DNA of 23,419 nt, taken from assembly GCA_030527765.1 (NCBI GenBank), contig JAUNAE010000020.1:1-23419 (forward strand), given 5' to 3'. The notes beneath the pieces are model-generated. The model saw only the letters and a list, made by a program, of their open reading frames with translations, did no database searches and was not told the origin of the DNA. Position numbers and translations under genes: made by a program. This DNA is from Eubacteriales bacterium (GTDB taxonomy: Bacteria; Bacillota_A; Clostridia; Lachnospirales; Lachnospiraceae). Of this stretch, positions 16,269 to 23,419 are shown one piece after another. How positions within the stretch are numbered: position 1 is the first letter of the stretch; each line of letters opens with the position of its first letter.

Positions 16269-17165
16269 ATGGCTATTTTTACAGGTGCCGGTGTTGCAAT
16301 TGTCACCCCGATGCATGAGGATGGAACCGTAAACTATGAGAAACTGGAAGAACTTCTGGAGTTTCAGATTGAGAATGGAACAGACGCGATCATTATCTGC
16401 GGTACAACCGGTGAGTCTTCCACAATGACTCACGGCGAGCATCTCAGAACCATCAAATTCGCCATCGATAAGGTTGCCGGAAGAATTCCGGTTATTGCGG
16501 GTACCGGTTCTAATTGTACAGAAACTGCAATTATGATGTCTCAGGAAGCAGCTTCCTATGGTGCAGACGGTCTTCTTCTTGTGACTCCTTATTACAACAA
16601 GGCAACACAGAAAGGTCTGATTGCACATTACACAGCAGTTGCAAATGCAGTACCGAATACACCGATTATTCTGTATAACGTAGCAAGTCGTACCGGATGC
16701 AACATTGAGCCGGAGACTGCTGTTTATCTTGCAAAAAATGTAAAAAATATTGTTGGTATCAAAGAGGCCAGCGGCAATCTTTCTCAGGTTGCCAAACTGA
16801 TGTCTCTGGCAGAAGGAAGCATCGAGCTTTACTCCGGAAATGATGATCAGGTTCTTCCGATCCTTTCTCTTGGCGGCCAGGGCGTTATTTCCGTACTTTC
16901 CAACGTGGCACCGAGAGAGACTCATGACATGGTTCAGAAATTCCTGGATGGAGATACAAAGGGAGCAGCAGAGATTCAGCTCAAAGCCATTCCGCTGATC
17001 AATGCACTGTTCTGTGAAGTGAACCCGATTCCGGTAAAAGCAGCTCTGAACCTGATGGGAATGGAAGTTGGTTCTCTTCGTATGCCTTTGACAGAGATGG
17101 AAGAGGAGCACAAAAAAGTTCTTGCAAAAGCTATGAAAGATTTTGGAATCGCTCTGAAAGACTGA
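16269..17165 (+). CDS. dapA: 4-hydroxy-tetrahydrodipicolinate synthase
   Basis: Condenses pyruvate with aspartate semialdehyde, the first committed step to diaminopimelate and lysine. 298 residues, a TIM barrel. The Schiff-base lysine is K165 in GIKEASGN. T46/T47 in CGTTGES, Y109 in TPYYNK, Y136 in IILYNVASRTG and R141 complete the expected active site. AGGAGGAATACT precedes ATG 16269. dapB follows 31 nt after the stop, so the two consecutive enzymes are made together. Confidence 0.96.
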   Translation: MAIFTGAGVAIVTPMHEDGTVNYEKLEELLEFQIENGTDAIIICGTTGESSTMTHGEHLRTIKFAIDKVAGRIPVIAGTGSNCTETAIMMSQEAASYGADGLLLVTPYYNKATQKGLIAHYTAVANAVPNTPIILYNVASRTGCNIEPETAVYLAKNVKNIVGIKEASGNLSQVAKLMSLAEGSIELYSGNDDQVLPILSLGGQGVISVLSNVAPRETHDMVQKFLDGDTKGAAEIQLKAIPLINALFCEVNPIPVKAALNLMGMEVGSLRMPLTEMEEEHKKVLAKAMKDFGIALKD

Positions 17166-17196
17166 AGATTCGCTAGTTGTGAAGGAGAAGAGAAAA

Positions 17197-17952
17197 ATGA
17201 TTAAATTAATTATGCATGGATGCAATGGCCACATGGGTCAGGTAATTACTCAGCTGGCAGCCGCAGATCCGGATGCAGAGATCGTAGCCGGAATTGACAG
17301 AGAAGACCTTGGAAAATGCGATTATCCTGTATTTACAAGTCTTGCAGACTGCAATGTTCCTGCTGACGCAATTATCGATTTTTCCAGTGCACTGGCAGTA
17401 GATGCCCTGCTGGATTACAGCGCAGAGCGTCAGATTCCGATTGTAGAGTGCACAACCGGTCTGTCCGAGGAGCAGCTTGCTCACCTGGAAGAGACTGCAA
17501 AGAAAGTAGCTGTTCTCAAATCCGCAAATATGTCCCTGGGAATCAACACTCTGATGAAACTGATTCAGGATGCAGCCAAAGTTCTTGCAACTGCAGGTTT
17601 TGATATGGAGATCGTGGAGAAGCATCACAAACTGAAACTGGATGCTCCGAGTGGTACGGCTCTTGCACTTGCAGACAGTCTGAATGAGGCAATGGATGAG
17701 CAGTATCATTACGTTTACGACAGGAGCCAGAGAAGAGAGCAGAGAGATCCAAAAGAGATCGGTATTTCTGCAGTTCGCGGCGGTACCATTGTAGGCGAGC
17801 ATGAAGTGATTTTTGCAGGTCCGGATGAAGTAATTGAATTCAAACATACAGCCTATTCCAAGACTGTATTTGGAAAAGGTGCCTTAGAGGCGGCAAAATT
17901 CCTTGCCGGAAAACCTGCGGGCAGATATGATATGAGCGATGTGATTGGCTAA
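17197..17952 (+). CDS. dapB: 4-hydroxy-tetrahydrodipicolinate reductase
   Basis: Reduces the DapA product with NAD(P)H on the way to tetrahydrodipicolinate. 251 residues. N-terminal Rossmann motif GCNGHMGQ (8-15) and the substrate-binding block EKHHKLKLDAPSGTA (141-155), with H143, H144 and K147 equivalent to E. coli H159, H160 and K163. ATG 17197 is chosen because AAGGAG (17182-17187) lies 9 bases upstream; an in-frame GTG at 17179 lies before that site. It is the last gene of its operon; a palindrome cluster and terminator follow. Confidence 0.95.
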   Translation: MIKLIMHGCNGHMGQVITQLAAADPDAEIVAGIDREDLGKCDYPVFTSLADCNVPADAIIDFSSALAVDALLDYSAERQIPIVECTTGLSEEQLAHLEETAKKVAVLKSANMSLGINTLMKLIQDAAKVLATAGFDMEIVEKHHKLKLDAPSGTALALADSLNEAMDEQYHYVYDRSQRREQRDPKEIGISAVRGGTIVGEHEVIFAGPDEVIEFKHTAYSKTVFGKGALEAAKFLAGKPAGRYDMSDVIG

Positions 17953-17985
17953 ACTTGAGAAACACGCTTTGCGAGTTTCTCAAGT
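17953..17985 (+). repeat. 11-bp hairpin directly after dapB
   Basis: ACTTGAGAAAC (17953-17963) pairs perfectly with GTTTCTCAAGT (17975-17985). It begins at the first base after the dapB stop and has no T run, so it is more likely an mRNA end-protecting structure or repeat than a terminator. Confidence 0.6.
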
Positions 17986-17987
17986 TG

Positions 17988-18043
17988 TCGCGACAGTCGC
18001 CAAATGGACATGCAAGCATGTCCGCTTGGCTCGTTGTTCGCGC
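17988..18043. repeat. nested palindrome with GGACATGC/GCATGTCC core
   Basis: GGACATGC (18006-18013) and GCATGTCC (18016-18023) form a tight stem, bracketed by GCCAA/TTGGC (17999-18029) and, more loosely, by CGCGA/TCGCG. Together they make an imperfect stem of over 50 nt with no coding role. Confidence 0.5.
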
Positions 18044-18051
18044 AAGTAATG

Positions 18052-18093
18052 GCTGCTGCAAAGAACGAGATGTTGTTTGCAGCAGCTTTTTTT
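18052..18093 (+). terminator. rho-independent terminator of the dap operon
   Basis: GCTGCTGCAAA (18052-18062) pairs with TTTGCAGCAGC (18076-18086), followed by seven Ts. It lies 100 nt after dapB, beyond two other hairpins. Confidence 0.85.
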
Positions 18094-18120
18094 AACAGCT
18101 GCGGAGCAGTTATAGGCGAA

Positions 18121-18145
18121 GCGGATTGCAAATATCCGCTTGACA
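18121..18145 (+). repeat. GCGRAT-hairpin repeat, copy C
   Basis: GCGGAT, loop TGCAAAT, ATCCGC, then TTGACA. It is preceded by a GCTGCGGAGCAG string (18098-18109) that follows the dap terminator T run, the same order as at 10241-10311. The ribosome binding site of hisA begins 5 nt later. Confidence 0.7.
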
Positions 18146-18162
18146 TTACAGGAGGAGATAGT

Positions 18163-18936
18163 GTGAGATTTCGACCATGTATTGATATTCATAACGGAAA
18201 AGTGAAACAGATTGTGGGTGGTTCCCTGAAAGATGAAGGGGACCTTGCGAGAGAAAATTTTGTATCGGAATATGATGCGGCTTTTTATGCAAACCTGTAC
18301 AAAAAAGCCGGAGTATCCGGTGGACATGTGATTCTTTTGAACAGTGCAGACTCTCCTTATTATGAGGCGACAAGAGAGCAGGCATTTCTTGCCCTCAAGA
18401 CGTTCCCGAAGGGACTGCAGCTTGGGGGAGGCGTGAATCCGGAGAATGCGTCAGATTATCTGGATGCAGGAGCGAGTCACGTGATTGTCACATCTTACGT
18501 TTTCAAGAACGGAAGCATTTCCTGGGAGAATCTGGATCGTATGGTGGAGGCAGCAGGCAAAGAACACCTTGTGCTGGATCTGAGCTGCCGGAAGCGGGAC
18601 GGAGAGTATTATATTGTGACAGACCGCTGGCAGAAGTTCACAGAGGAGAAAGTGACGAGAGAACTTTTAAGCACACTGGCAGGATATTGCGATGAATTTC
18701 TCGTACATGCGGTAGATGTGGAAGGCAAAGCATCCGGTGTGGAGAAGGAACTGGCTGCACTTCTGGCAGAGTCCAGAGAAGTGCCGATTACATATGCCGG
18801 TGGAGTGGGAAGTATGGCGGATCTGGAAGATCTGCGAACTGCCGGAAAAGGAATTCTGGATGTGACCATCGGAAGCGCGTTGGACATCTTCGGGGGAACT
18901 CTTGAATTTGACAGAATTCTAAAAATGAATTTGTGA
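18163..18936 (+). CDS. hisA: eukaryotic-type HisA (ProFAR isomerase)
   Basis: Predicted to isomerise ProFAR to PRFAR in histidine synthesis. 257 residues, TIM barrel. It resembles fungal His6 more than ordinary bacterial HisA: PCIDIHNGKVKQIVGGSL near the N-terminus (catalytic D8), SGGHVILL, LQLGGGVN, LVLDLSCRK (137-144), FLVHAVDVEG (179-188), and SALDIFGG near the end. GTG 18163 is chosen because AGGAGGA (18150-18156) sits just upstream. The open frame runs back to 18004, but that extension crosses the dap terminator and palindromes. No other his gene is in the window, so it is separated from any his operon. Activity is inferred from family resemblance. Confidence 0.85.
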   Translation: MRFRPCIDIHNGKVKQIVGGSLKDEGDLARENFVSEYDAAFYANLYKKAGVSGGHVILLNSADSPYYEATREQAFLALKTFPKGLQLGGGVNPENASDYLDAGASHVIVTSYVFKNGSISWENLDRMVEAAGKEHLVLDLSCRKRDGEYYIVTDRWQKFTEEKVTRELLSTLAGYCDEFLVHAVDVEGKASGVEKELAALLAESREVPITYAGGVGSMADLEDLRTAGKGILDVTIGSALDIFGGTLEFDRILKMNL

Positions 18937-18972
18937 AAATTTTGCAAAATATATGGTAAAAACCTGAAAATG

Positions 18973-18981
18973 TGCTATAAT
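18973..18981 (+). promoter_or_regulatory. extended -10 promoter of hpf
   Basis: TGC directly precedes TATAAT (18976-18981), about 30 bp before the hpf start; no good -35 is seen. The short leader leaves room only for the ribosome binding site. Confidence 0.55.
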
Positions 18982-19012
18982 AATACCATCAACTAGTAAA
19001 GGGGATGGGCAC

Positions 19013-19540
19013 ATGAAGTTTATCATTAGTGGAAAGAATCTCACAGTTACCGATGGCCTGAAATCAGCAGTAGAGGACAAACTTGGCAAGCTGGAACGTT
19101 ATTTTACTCCGGATACCGAAATTATTGTAACCTTAAGCGTCGAGAAAGACAGACAGAAGATTGAGGTCACCATTCCTGTCAAAGGCAACATTATCCGTTC
19201 AGAGCAGACCAGCAATGATATGTATGTTTCCATTGATCTGGTAGAAGAAGTGATTGAGCGCCAGTTACGCAAGTACAAGAACAAGATCATCGACAAGAAA
19301 CAGTCCGCTGTCAATTTCCAGAAAGCATACATTGACAGAGATTATGAGGAGAGTGAAGAGGTTCGCATTATTCGTACTAAGAAATTTGACATCAAACCAA
19401 TGTATCCGGAAGATGCATGTGTTCAGATGGAACTCCTTGGACATGATTTCTTCGTATTCTGCAATGCAGAGACGGATCAGGTGAACGTTGTGTACAAGCG
19501 CAAAGGCAATACCTACGGACTGATTGAACCAGAGTATTAA
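19013..19540 (+). CDS. hpf: long-form hibernation promoting factor
   Basis: Binds the 30S subunit and dimerises 70S ribosomes into inactive 100S particles in slow growth. 175 residues with both domains: an N-terminal S30AE/RaiA domain (1 to about 95) and a C-terminal dimerisation domain (about 118-175) carrying RTKKFDIKPMYPEDACVQME, LLGHDFFVFCNAETDQ and VVYKRKGNTYGLIEPE. AAAGGGGATGG precedes ATG 19013. The gene has its own extended -10 promoter and a very stable terminator. Confidence 0.95.
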   Translation: MKFIISGKNLTVTDGLKSAVEDKLGKLERYFTPDTEIIVTLSVEKDRQKIEVTIPVKGNIIRSEQTSNDMYVSIDLVEEVIERQLRKYKNKIIDKKQSAVNFQKAYIDRDYEESEEVRIIRTKKFDIKPMYPEDACVQMELLGHDFFVFCNAETDQVNVVYKRKGNTYGLIEPEY

Positions 19541-19566
19541 GGTGATTGACTGGGAATACTTATATA

Positions 19567-19620
19567 AACAGCAGGAAAGGCTGCCGCAGAACTTAGCGGC
19601 AGCCTTTCTTGCTGTTTTTT
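19567..19620 (+). terminator. hpf terminator, possibly shared with the convergent Gx gene
   Basis: A 21-bp stem with one G-T pair: AACAGCAGGAAAGG then CTGCCGC (19567-19587) against 19596-19616, loop of 8 nt, ending in a T run. Bases 19621-19736 beyond it hold no recognisable feature. Confidence 0.88.
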
Positions 19621-19736
19621 GAGGCCTATAGGACAAAACGTGTTGATGAAAATTGTACTAAACTGTATAAATAAAGTGTTTGGAGTGATTTGATCTGTTT
19701 GCTTTCAGGTTTCTTGGAATGTTTCTGTTTCCCGAA

Positions 19737-20240
19737 CTACCTGATCAGGGGCAGACGATGATCGATTTCCCTTGTGAGAAATCCGATGACAAGTCCGGTC
19801 AGAATTCCGGAGATCAGAAGAACCGGAAAATAAGTGAGCAGTGCAGGGGTTTCCACAAGCCAGATGGCTATGAACAGCTGAGCCATGTTGTGGGTGATTC
19901 CTCCGATCACACTGACGGCCGGAATAGAAAACTTTCCGGTTCTCAGACAGAGAAACATGAGAAGCAGACTGCAGGATGCTCCCGCAAGACTGTAAATAAT
20001 AGAAAACAGGCTTCCGAAGAAGAACCCGATAATCAGAATCCTTGCAAGAGATACGAGAAAGGCATCCTTCAGGGAAAAACGCTTCAGAATCAGCAGTACG
20101 GACAGATTGGCGAGTCCGAGCTTGATGCCGGGAACACCCGCAAACACCGGAATCAGAGATTCTACGTAGCCACAGATCACGGCAATGGCGGTAAAAAAAC
20201 CAAGAAATGAGAGTTTTGTTTTCATATTATGACGCTGCAT
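19737..20240 (-). CDS. Gx transporter family / heptaprenyl diphosphate synthase component I-like membrane protein
   Basis: 167 residues, five to six predicted membrane helices, fitting the Hpre_diP_synt_I / Gx transporter family. PGIKLGLANLSVLLIL and GGITHNMAQL are the family-like blocks. Despite the old synthase name, these are integral membrane proteins resembling ECF S components, so a small-molecule uptake role is plausible but unproved. The start at 20240 overlaps the upstream NusG-II gene by 14 nt and has AGGA 5 bases before it; a second start at 20225 lacks a site. The overlap implies translational coupling. Confidence 0.8.
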   Translation of the reverse strand: MQRHNMKTKLSFLGFFTAIAVICGYVESLIPVFAGVPGIKLGLANLSVLLILKRFSLKDAFLVSLARILIIGFFFGSLFSIIYSLAGASCSLLLMFLCLRTGKFSIPAVSVIGGITHNMAQLFIAIWLVETPALLTYFPVLLISGILTGLVIGFLTREIDHRLPLIR

Positions 20241-20589
20241 CGATTTCCTGTTTTGTCTGATCGATGCCTTCTCCTTCTATAATGACCTGATTAGGCAGAC
20301 AGACAATGACGCCATTCTGATCCTTAGAAATCGGAGCAAACTGCATACAGAGATGATCCGGGCAGTTCGCCTCAATCATGCGGGCAATGCCGTCTTTGAT
20401 CTCGCAGACATTGGTGTCATTGATGGAAATCACCTGATCCTTTGACAGGGAATAGGTTCCGAATTCTTCTCCATCTACCATAATGTGAATGGAAGCAGAC
20501 TCTTTTTGCCCAAACAGCTGCATGCCGCCCCAGAGAAGCAAAGCAAAAACGAGCAAACCGCCGATCCACAGGACTTCTTTTTTCTTCAT
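20227..20589 (-). CDS. NusG domain II-containing membrane-anchored protein
   Basis: 120 residues: an N-terminal membrane helix (about 6-24) followed by a NusG domain II-type beta domain outside the membrane. The family's cysteine blocks CPDHLC (76-81) and CLPN (97-100) are present. This is not the transcription factor NusG; it lacks the NGN domain. ATG 20589 is chosen because TAGGAGA lies just upstream; an in-frame extension to 20646 runs through the promoter. It shares a transcript with the overlapping Gx gene. Function unknown; extracellular redox or metal binding by the cysteines is a guess. Confidence 0.82.
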   Translation of the reverse strand: MKKKEVLWIGGLLVFALLLWGGMQLFGQKESASIHIMVDGEEFGTYSLSKDQVISINDTNVCEIKDGIARMIEANCPDHLCMQFAPISKDQNGVIVCLPNQVIIEGEGIDQTKQEIDAAS

Positions 20590-20617
20590 ATGATAATCTC
20601 CTATAAATAGTACCCAT

Positions 20618-20646
20618 ATCATAGCATAATGACTTCCGGTTGGCAA
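20618..20646 (-). promoter_or_regulatory. promoter of the NusG-II/Gx operon
   Basis: On the minus strand: TTGCCA, a 17-bp spacer, TATGAT with extended -10 TGC. It starts about 30 bp before the gene. Confidence 0.65.
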
Positions 20647-20649
20647 AAA

Positions 20650-20672
20650 TTTATTGTGTTATCCACAATAAA
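20650..20672. promoter_or_regulatory. 9-bp inverted repeat containing a perfect DnaA-box match
   Basis: TTTATTGTG (20650-20658) and CACAATAAA (20664-20672) are perfect reverse complements separated by TTATC. The spacer and right arm spell TTATCCACA (20659-20667), matching the DnaA box TTATNCACA. The site abuts the -35 of the NusG-II promoter and lies upstream of secA. Confidence 0.5.
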
Positions 20673-20698
20673 GTGTTAAAAGAGTATAGATTATTGGT

Positions 20699-20742
20699 AG
20701 CCTGAGAACATTTTTCGGTTACTATTACAGGCTTTTATTTTG
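20699..20742 (+). terminator. weak terminator- or attenuator-like hairpin in the secA leader
   Basis: AGCCTG (20699-20704) pairs with CAGGCT (20728-20733) around a 23-nt loop, followed by TTTATTTT. The stem is only 6 bp. It could attenuate transcription entering secA. Confidence 0.3.
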
Positions 20743-20831
20743 CAGCGATTTTCTGATCATAATGAACAGAAAATGAGATCAGAGAATGCGGCAGAATCAA
20801 AATAGAAACGTTGATAGGAGTAGTTAGTCAA

Positions 20832-23419
20832 ATGGCAAATATATTTAACAAAGTATTTGGTACTCGCAGCGAGCGCGAGGTCAAACGTATCAAACCTTTG
20901 CTGGACAAAACAGAGTCTCTCCGTCCTGCAATGCAGGCACTGTCAGACGATGAGCTGAAAGCAAAAACAACAGAATTCAAAGAGCGCCTTTCCAAGGGCG
21001 AGACTCTGGATGATCTTCTTCCGGAGGCATATGCTACTGTACGTGAGGCGGCAAAACGTGTTCTCGGTATGGAGCATTATCCGGTACAGATTATCGGTGG
21101 AATTATTCTTCATCAGGGACGTATCGCAGAGATGAGAACCGGTGAAGGTAAGACTCTTGTTTCCACACTTCCTGCATATCTGAATGCACTGGAAGGACGC
21201 GGCGTTCACATCGTTACCGTCAACGATTACCTTGCAAAACGAGATGCTGAGTGGATGGGTAAGGTTCATGAGTTCCTTGGCCTGAAGGTCGGCGTTGTTC
21301 TGAATGACATGAAGCCGGAAGAGCGGCGTGAAGCTTATGGCTGTGATATTACATACATCACAAACAACGAGCTCGGTTTCGACTACCTTCGTGACAACAT
21401 GGTTATCTACAAAGAGCAGCTGGTACAGAGAGAACTGCACTACTGTATCATTGATGAGATCGACTCCGTTCTTATTGACGAGGCAAGAACTCCTCTGATT
21501 ATTTCCGGTCAGAGCGGCAAATCCACAAAGCTTTATGAGGCTTGCGATATTCTGGCAAGACAGCTAGAGCGTGGTGAAGCCAGCCATGAGATGACCAAGA
21601 TGGCAGCTATCATGGGTGAGGAAGTTATCGAGACAGGTGATTTCGTAGTCAATGAGAAGGATAAGATTGTCAACCTGACAGAAGACGGTATTCACAAAGT
21701 TGAGAACTTTTTCCATATTGAGAACCTTGCTGATCCGGAAAATCTGGAGATCCAGCACAACATTATCCTTGCACTGCGTGCACACAACCTGATGCATAAG
21801 GATCAGGATTATGTTGTAAAAGATGATGAGATTCTTATTGTCGATGAGTTTACCGGACGTATTATGCCGGGTAGAAGATATTCCGATGGTCTCCATCAGG
21901 CAATTGAGGCGAAGGAGCATGTGAAGATTAAACGTGAGAGCAAGACTCTTGCAACCATTACCTTCCAGAACTTCTTCAACAAATATGACAAAAAAGGTGG
22001 TATGACCGGTACTGCACTTACCGAGGAAAAAGAGTTCCGTGATATTTACGGAATGGACGTTGTTGAGATTCCGACCAACCGTCCGGTTCTTCGTAAAGAC
22101 CTGGAAGATGCGGTTTATATGACCAAAAAAGAAAAATACAATGCAGTTGTTGAGGCTGTAAAAGAAGCACATGCCAAGAATCAGCCGGTTCTGGTTGGTA
22201 CTATCAACATTGATACTTCTGAGCTTCTGAGCCGTAAGCTGAAGAGAGAAGGAATTCCTCACACAGTCCTGAATGCGAAGTTCCATGAGCAGGAGGCTGA
22301 GATCGTTGCACTGGCCGGTGAGGCAGGTGCAGTTACCATTGCAACCAACATGGCAGGTCGTGGTACCGATATTAAGCTGGATGATGTTGCAAAGGCTGCC
22401 GGTGGTCTGAAGATCATTGGTACAGAGCGTCATGAATCCAGACGTATTGATAACCAGCTGCGTGGTCGTTCCGGACGTCAGGGTGATCCGGGTGAGTCCC
22501 GTTTCTACATCTCCCTGGAAGATGATCTGATGCGTCTGTTTGGTTCTGAACGTCTCATGAACGTATTTACCACACTGGGTGTAGAAGAGAATGAGCAGAT
22601 CGAGCACAAGATGCTTTCCAGTGCAATTCAGAAGGCACAGGAGAAGATCGAGTTCAACAACTACGGTGTTCGTAAAAACCTTCTTGACTACGACCAGGTT
22701 AACAATGAGCAGAGAGAGATTATTTACAAAGAGCGCCGTCAGGTACTTGATGGTGAGAATATGAGAAATACCATTCTGAAGATGATTCAGGACATTATCG
22801 ACAGTGCTGTGGATATGGTATTCTCAGATGATGTAGATTCTACAGAGTGGGATCTGGACGAGTTCAATTCCGTTCTTCTGCAGATTATTCCGATTGCACC
22901 TGTAACTGCAGAGCAGGTTAAGGGCAAGAGAAAAGATGCTATGAAGAAAGACCTCTACGAGAAGGCTCTGGAGCTTTATGAGAAGAAAGAAGCTTCCTTC
23001 CCGGAGGCTGAGGAGATGCGTGAGGTTGAGCGTGTCCTTCTGCTTAGAAGCATCGATTCCAAGTGGATGGATCACATTGATGATATGGAGATCCTTCGTC
23101 AGGGTATCGGTCTGGCTGCTTATGGTCAGAGAGATCCGGTTGTTGAGTACAAGATGCAGGCCTTCGAGATGTTCAATGGCATGATCAGCACAATTCAGGA
23201 AGATACTGTCCGCATGCTGTATCGTGTTCAGGTTGAGCAGAAGGTTGAGCGTGAGCAGGTTGCTAAGGTTACCGGAACCAACAAAGATGACAGTGCCACA
23301 AAACAGCCTGTAAAACGTAAAGAGATCAAGGTATATCCGAACGATCCATGCCCATGTGGAAGCGGCAAGAAGTTCAAACAGTGCCACGGCCGCAAAGGTG
23401 CAGAACCACTGAAAGCTTG
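20832..23419 (+). CDS. secA: preprotein translocase ATPase SecA (right end cut by window)
   Basis: Motor ATPase that pushes preproteins through SecYEG. 862 codons are present and open at the window edge; only a few C-terminal codons and the stop are missing. Walker A GEGKT (104-108), DEID Walker B (208-211), [10 protein letters not shown] and the [13 protein letters not shown] helicase motif are intact. The C-terminal zinc-binding motif [13 protein letters not shown] (840-852) supports SecB-type or phospholipid contacts. AGGAG (20816-20820) precedes ATG 20832. It lies downstream of hpf with two reverse-strand genes between them. Confidence 0.97.
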   Translation, partial: MANIFNKVFGTRSEREVKRIKPLLDKTESLRPAMQALSDDELKAKTTEFKERLSKGETLDDLLPEAYATVREAAKRVLGMEHYPVQIIGGIILHQGRIAEMRTGEGKTLVSTLPAYLNALEGRGVHIVTVNDYLAKRDAEWMGKVHEFLGLKVGVVLNDMKPEERREAYGCDITYITNNELGFDYLRDNMVIYKEQLVQRELHYCIIDEIDSVLIDEARTPLIISGQSGKSTKLYEACDILARQLERGEASHEMTKMAAIMGEEVIETGDFVVNEKDKIVNLTEDGIHKVENFFHIENLADPENLEIQHNIILALRAHNLMHKDQDYVVKDDEILIVDEFTGRIMPGRRYSDGLHQAIEAKEHVKIKRESKTLATITFQNFFNKYDKKGGMTGTALTEEKEFRDIYGMDVVEIPTNRPVLRKDLEDAVYMTKKEKYNAVVEAVKEAHAKNQPVLVGTINIDTSELLSRKLKREGIPHTVLNAKFHEQEAEIVALAGEAGAVTIATNMAGRGTDIKLDDVAKAAGGLKIIGTERHESRRIDNQLRGRSGRQGDPGESRFYISLEDDLMRLFGSERLMNVFTTLGVEENEQIEHKMLSSAIQKAQEKIEFNNYGVRKNLLDYDQVNNEQREIIYKERRQVLDGENMRNTILKMIQDIIDSAVDMVFSDDVDSTEWDLDEFNSVLLQIIPIAPVTAEQVKGKRKDAMKKDLYEKALELYEKKEASFPEAEEMREVERVLLLRSIDSKWMDHIDDMEILRQGIGLAAYGQRDPVVEYKMQAFEMFNGMISTIQEDTVRMLYRVQVEQKVEREQVAKVTGTNKDDSATKQPVKRKEIKVYPNDPCPCGSGKKFKQCHGRKGAEPLKA

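Noticed and set aside
16194..17234. 346-codon minus-strand open frame opposite dapA
   Set aside because: Antisense to an intact DapA with all active-site residues; Cys- and Asn-rich shadow composition.
18140..18145. TTGACA after the GCGRAT hairpin read as a -35 promoter element
   Set aside because: No -10 element lies 16-18 bp downstream at any of the three copies; at this copy the hisA start codon occupies that place.
18004..18162. N-terminal extension of the hisA reading frame
   Set aside because: It crosses the dap terminator and two palindromes, has no ribosome binding site, and the conserved HisA N-terminus begins at GTG 18163 right after AGGAGGA.
20227..20589. transcription elongation factor NusG
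   Set aside because: Only a domain II-type segment with an N-terminal membrane helix is present; the NGN and KOW domains expected of NusG are missing.
21564..22607. 347-codon minus-strand open frame opposite secA
   Set aside because: Antisense to conserved SecA motifs; no recognisable domain.

Overview
The window looks like chromosomal housekeeping DNA from an anaerobic Firmicute of the class Clostridia, most likely family Lachnospiraceae. The grounds are moderate GC, strong AGGAGG-type ribosome binding sites, an atpZ-atpI-BEFHAGDC operon with a Na+-type c subunit, a eukaryote-like HisA, long-form HPF, and a NusG-domain-II/Gx-transporter pair. Genus cannot be set from the sequence alone. I see no rRNA, tRNA, CRISPR array, phage gene or intact transposase.

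Layout. Positions 1-2330: an RluA-type pseudouridine synthase, then an orphan membrane-anchored sugar-binding-type protein ending at a terminator. Positions 2331-2867: a gene-free stretch with a promoter-like site, a 23-bp inverted repeat and one copy of a 76-nt two-hairpin repeat. Positions 2868-10243: the complete F1Fo ATP synthase operon with promoter and terminator. Positions 10345-12647: an aminotransferase coupled to a UPF0303/GlcG-HbpS-like protein, then a small membrane protein of unknown function. Positions 12758-14590 (minus strand): the ribosome-associated GTPase TypA/BipA, convergent with the membrane protein gene. Positions 14591-14967: the typA promoter and leader plus the second copy of the 76-nt repeat. 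Positions 14968-15588: a protein with two SSB-like OB folds. Positions 15753-17952: a CobO-like P-loop protein, dapA and dapB (lysine/diaminopimelate branch). Positions 17953-18162: a palindrome-rich intergene with a terminator. Positions 18163-18936: eukaryotic-type HisA. Positions 19013-19540: long HPF. Positions 19737-20589 (minus): Gx transporter and NusG domain II protein. Positions 20832 to the right edge: secA, lacking only its last few codons and stop.

How the genes work together. The ATP synthase operon is complete. Its c subunit carries two membrane carboxylates (E33 and E66) plus T67 and Y71, which predicts Na+ coupling. dapA and dapB catalyse consecutive steps toward diaminopimelate and lysine; the CobO-like gene in front of them has no obvious role there. 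typA, hpf and the pseudouridine synthase act on or near the ribosome.

The most unusual material is intergenic. There are three families of short palindromic repeats: a 76-nt two-hairpin unit (2 copies), a GCGRAT-type hairpin followed by TTGAYA (3 copies), and a GTAACTR/YAGTTAC hairpin (2 copies). The last two have paired base changes in their arms, which suggests the palindromes are maintained. A perfect DnaA-box match inside a 9-bp inverted repeat lies between the divergent nusG-II and secA genes. I found no convincing new multi-gene defence or metabolic system.
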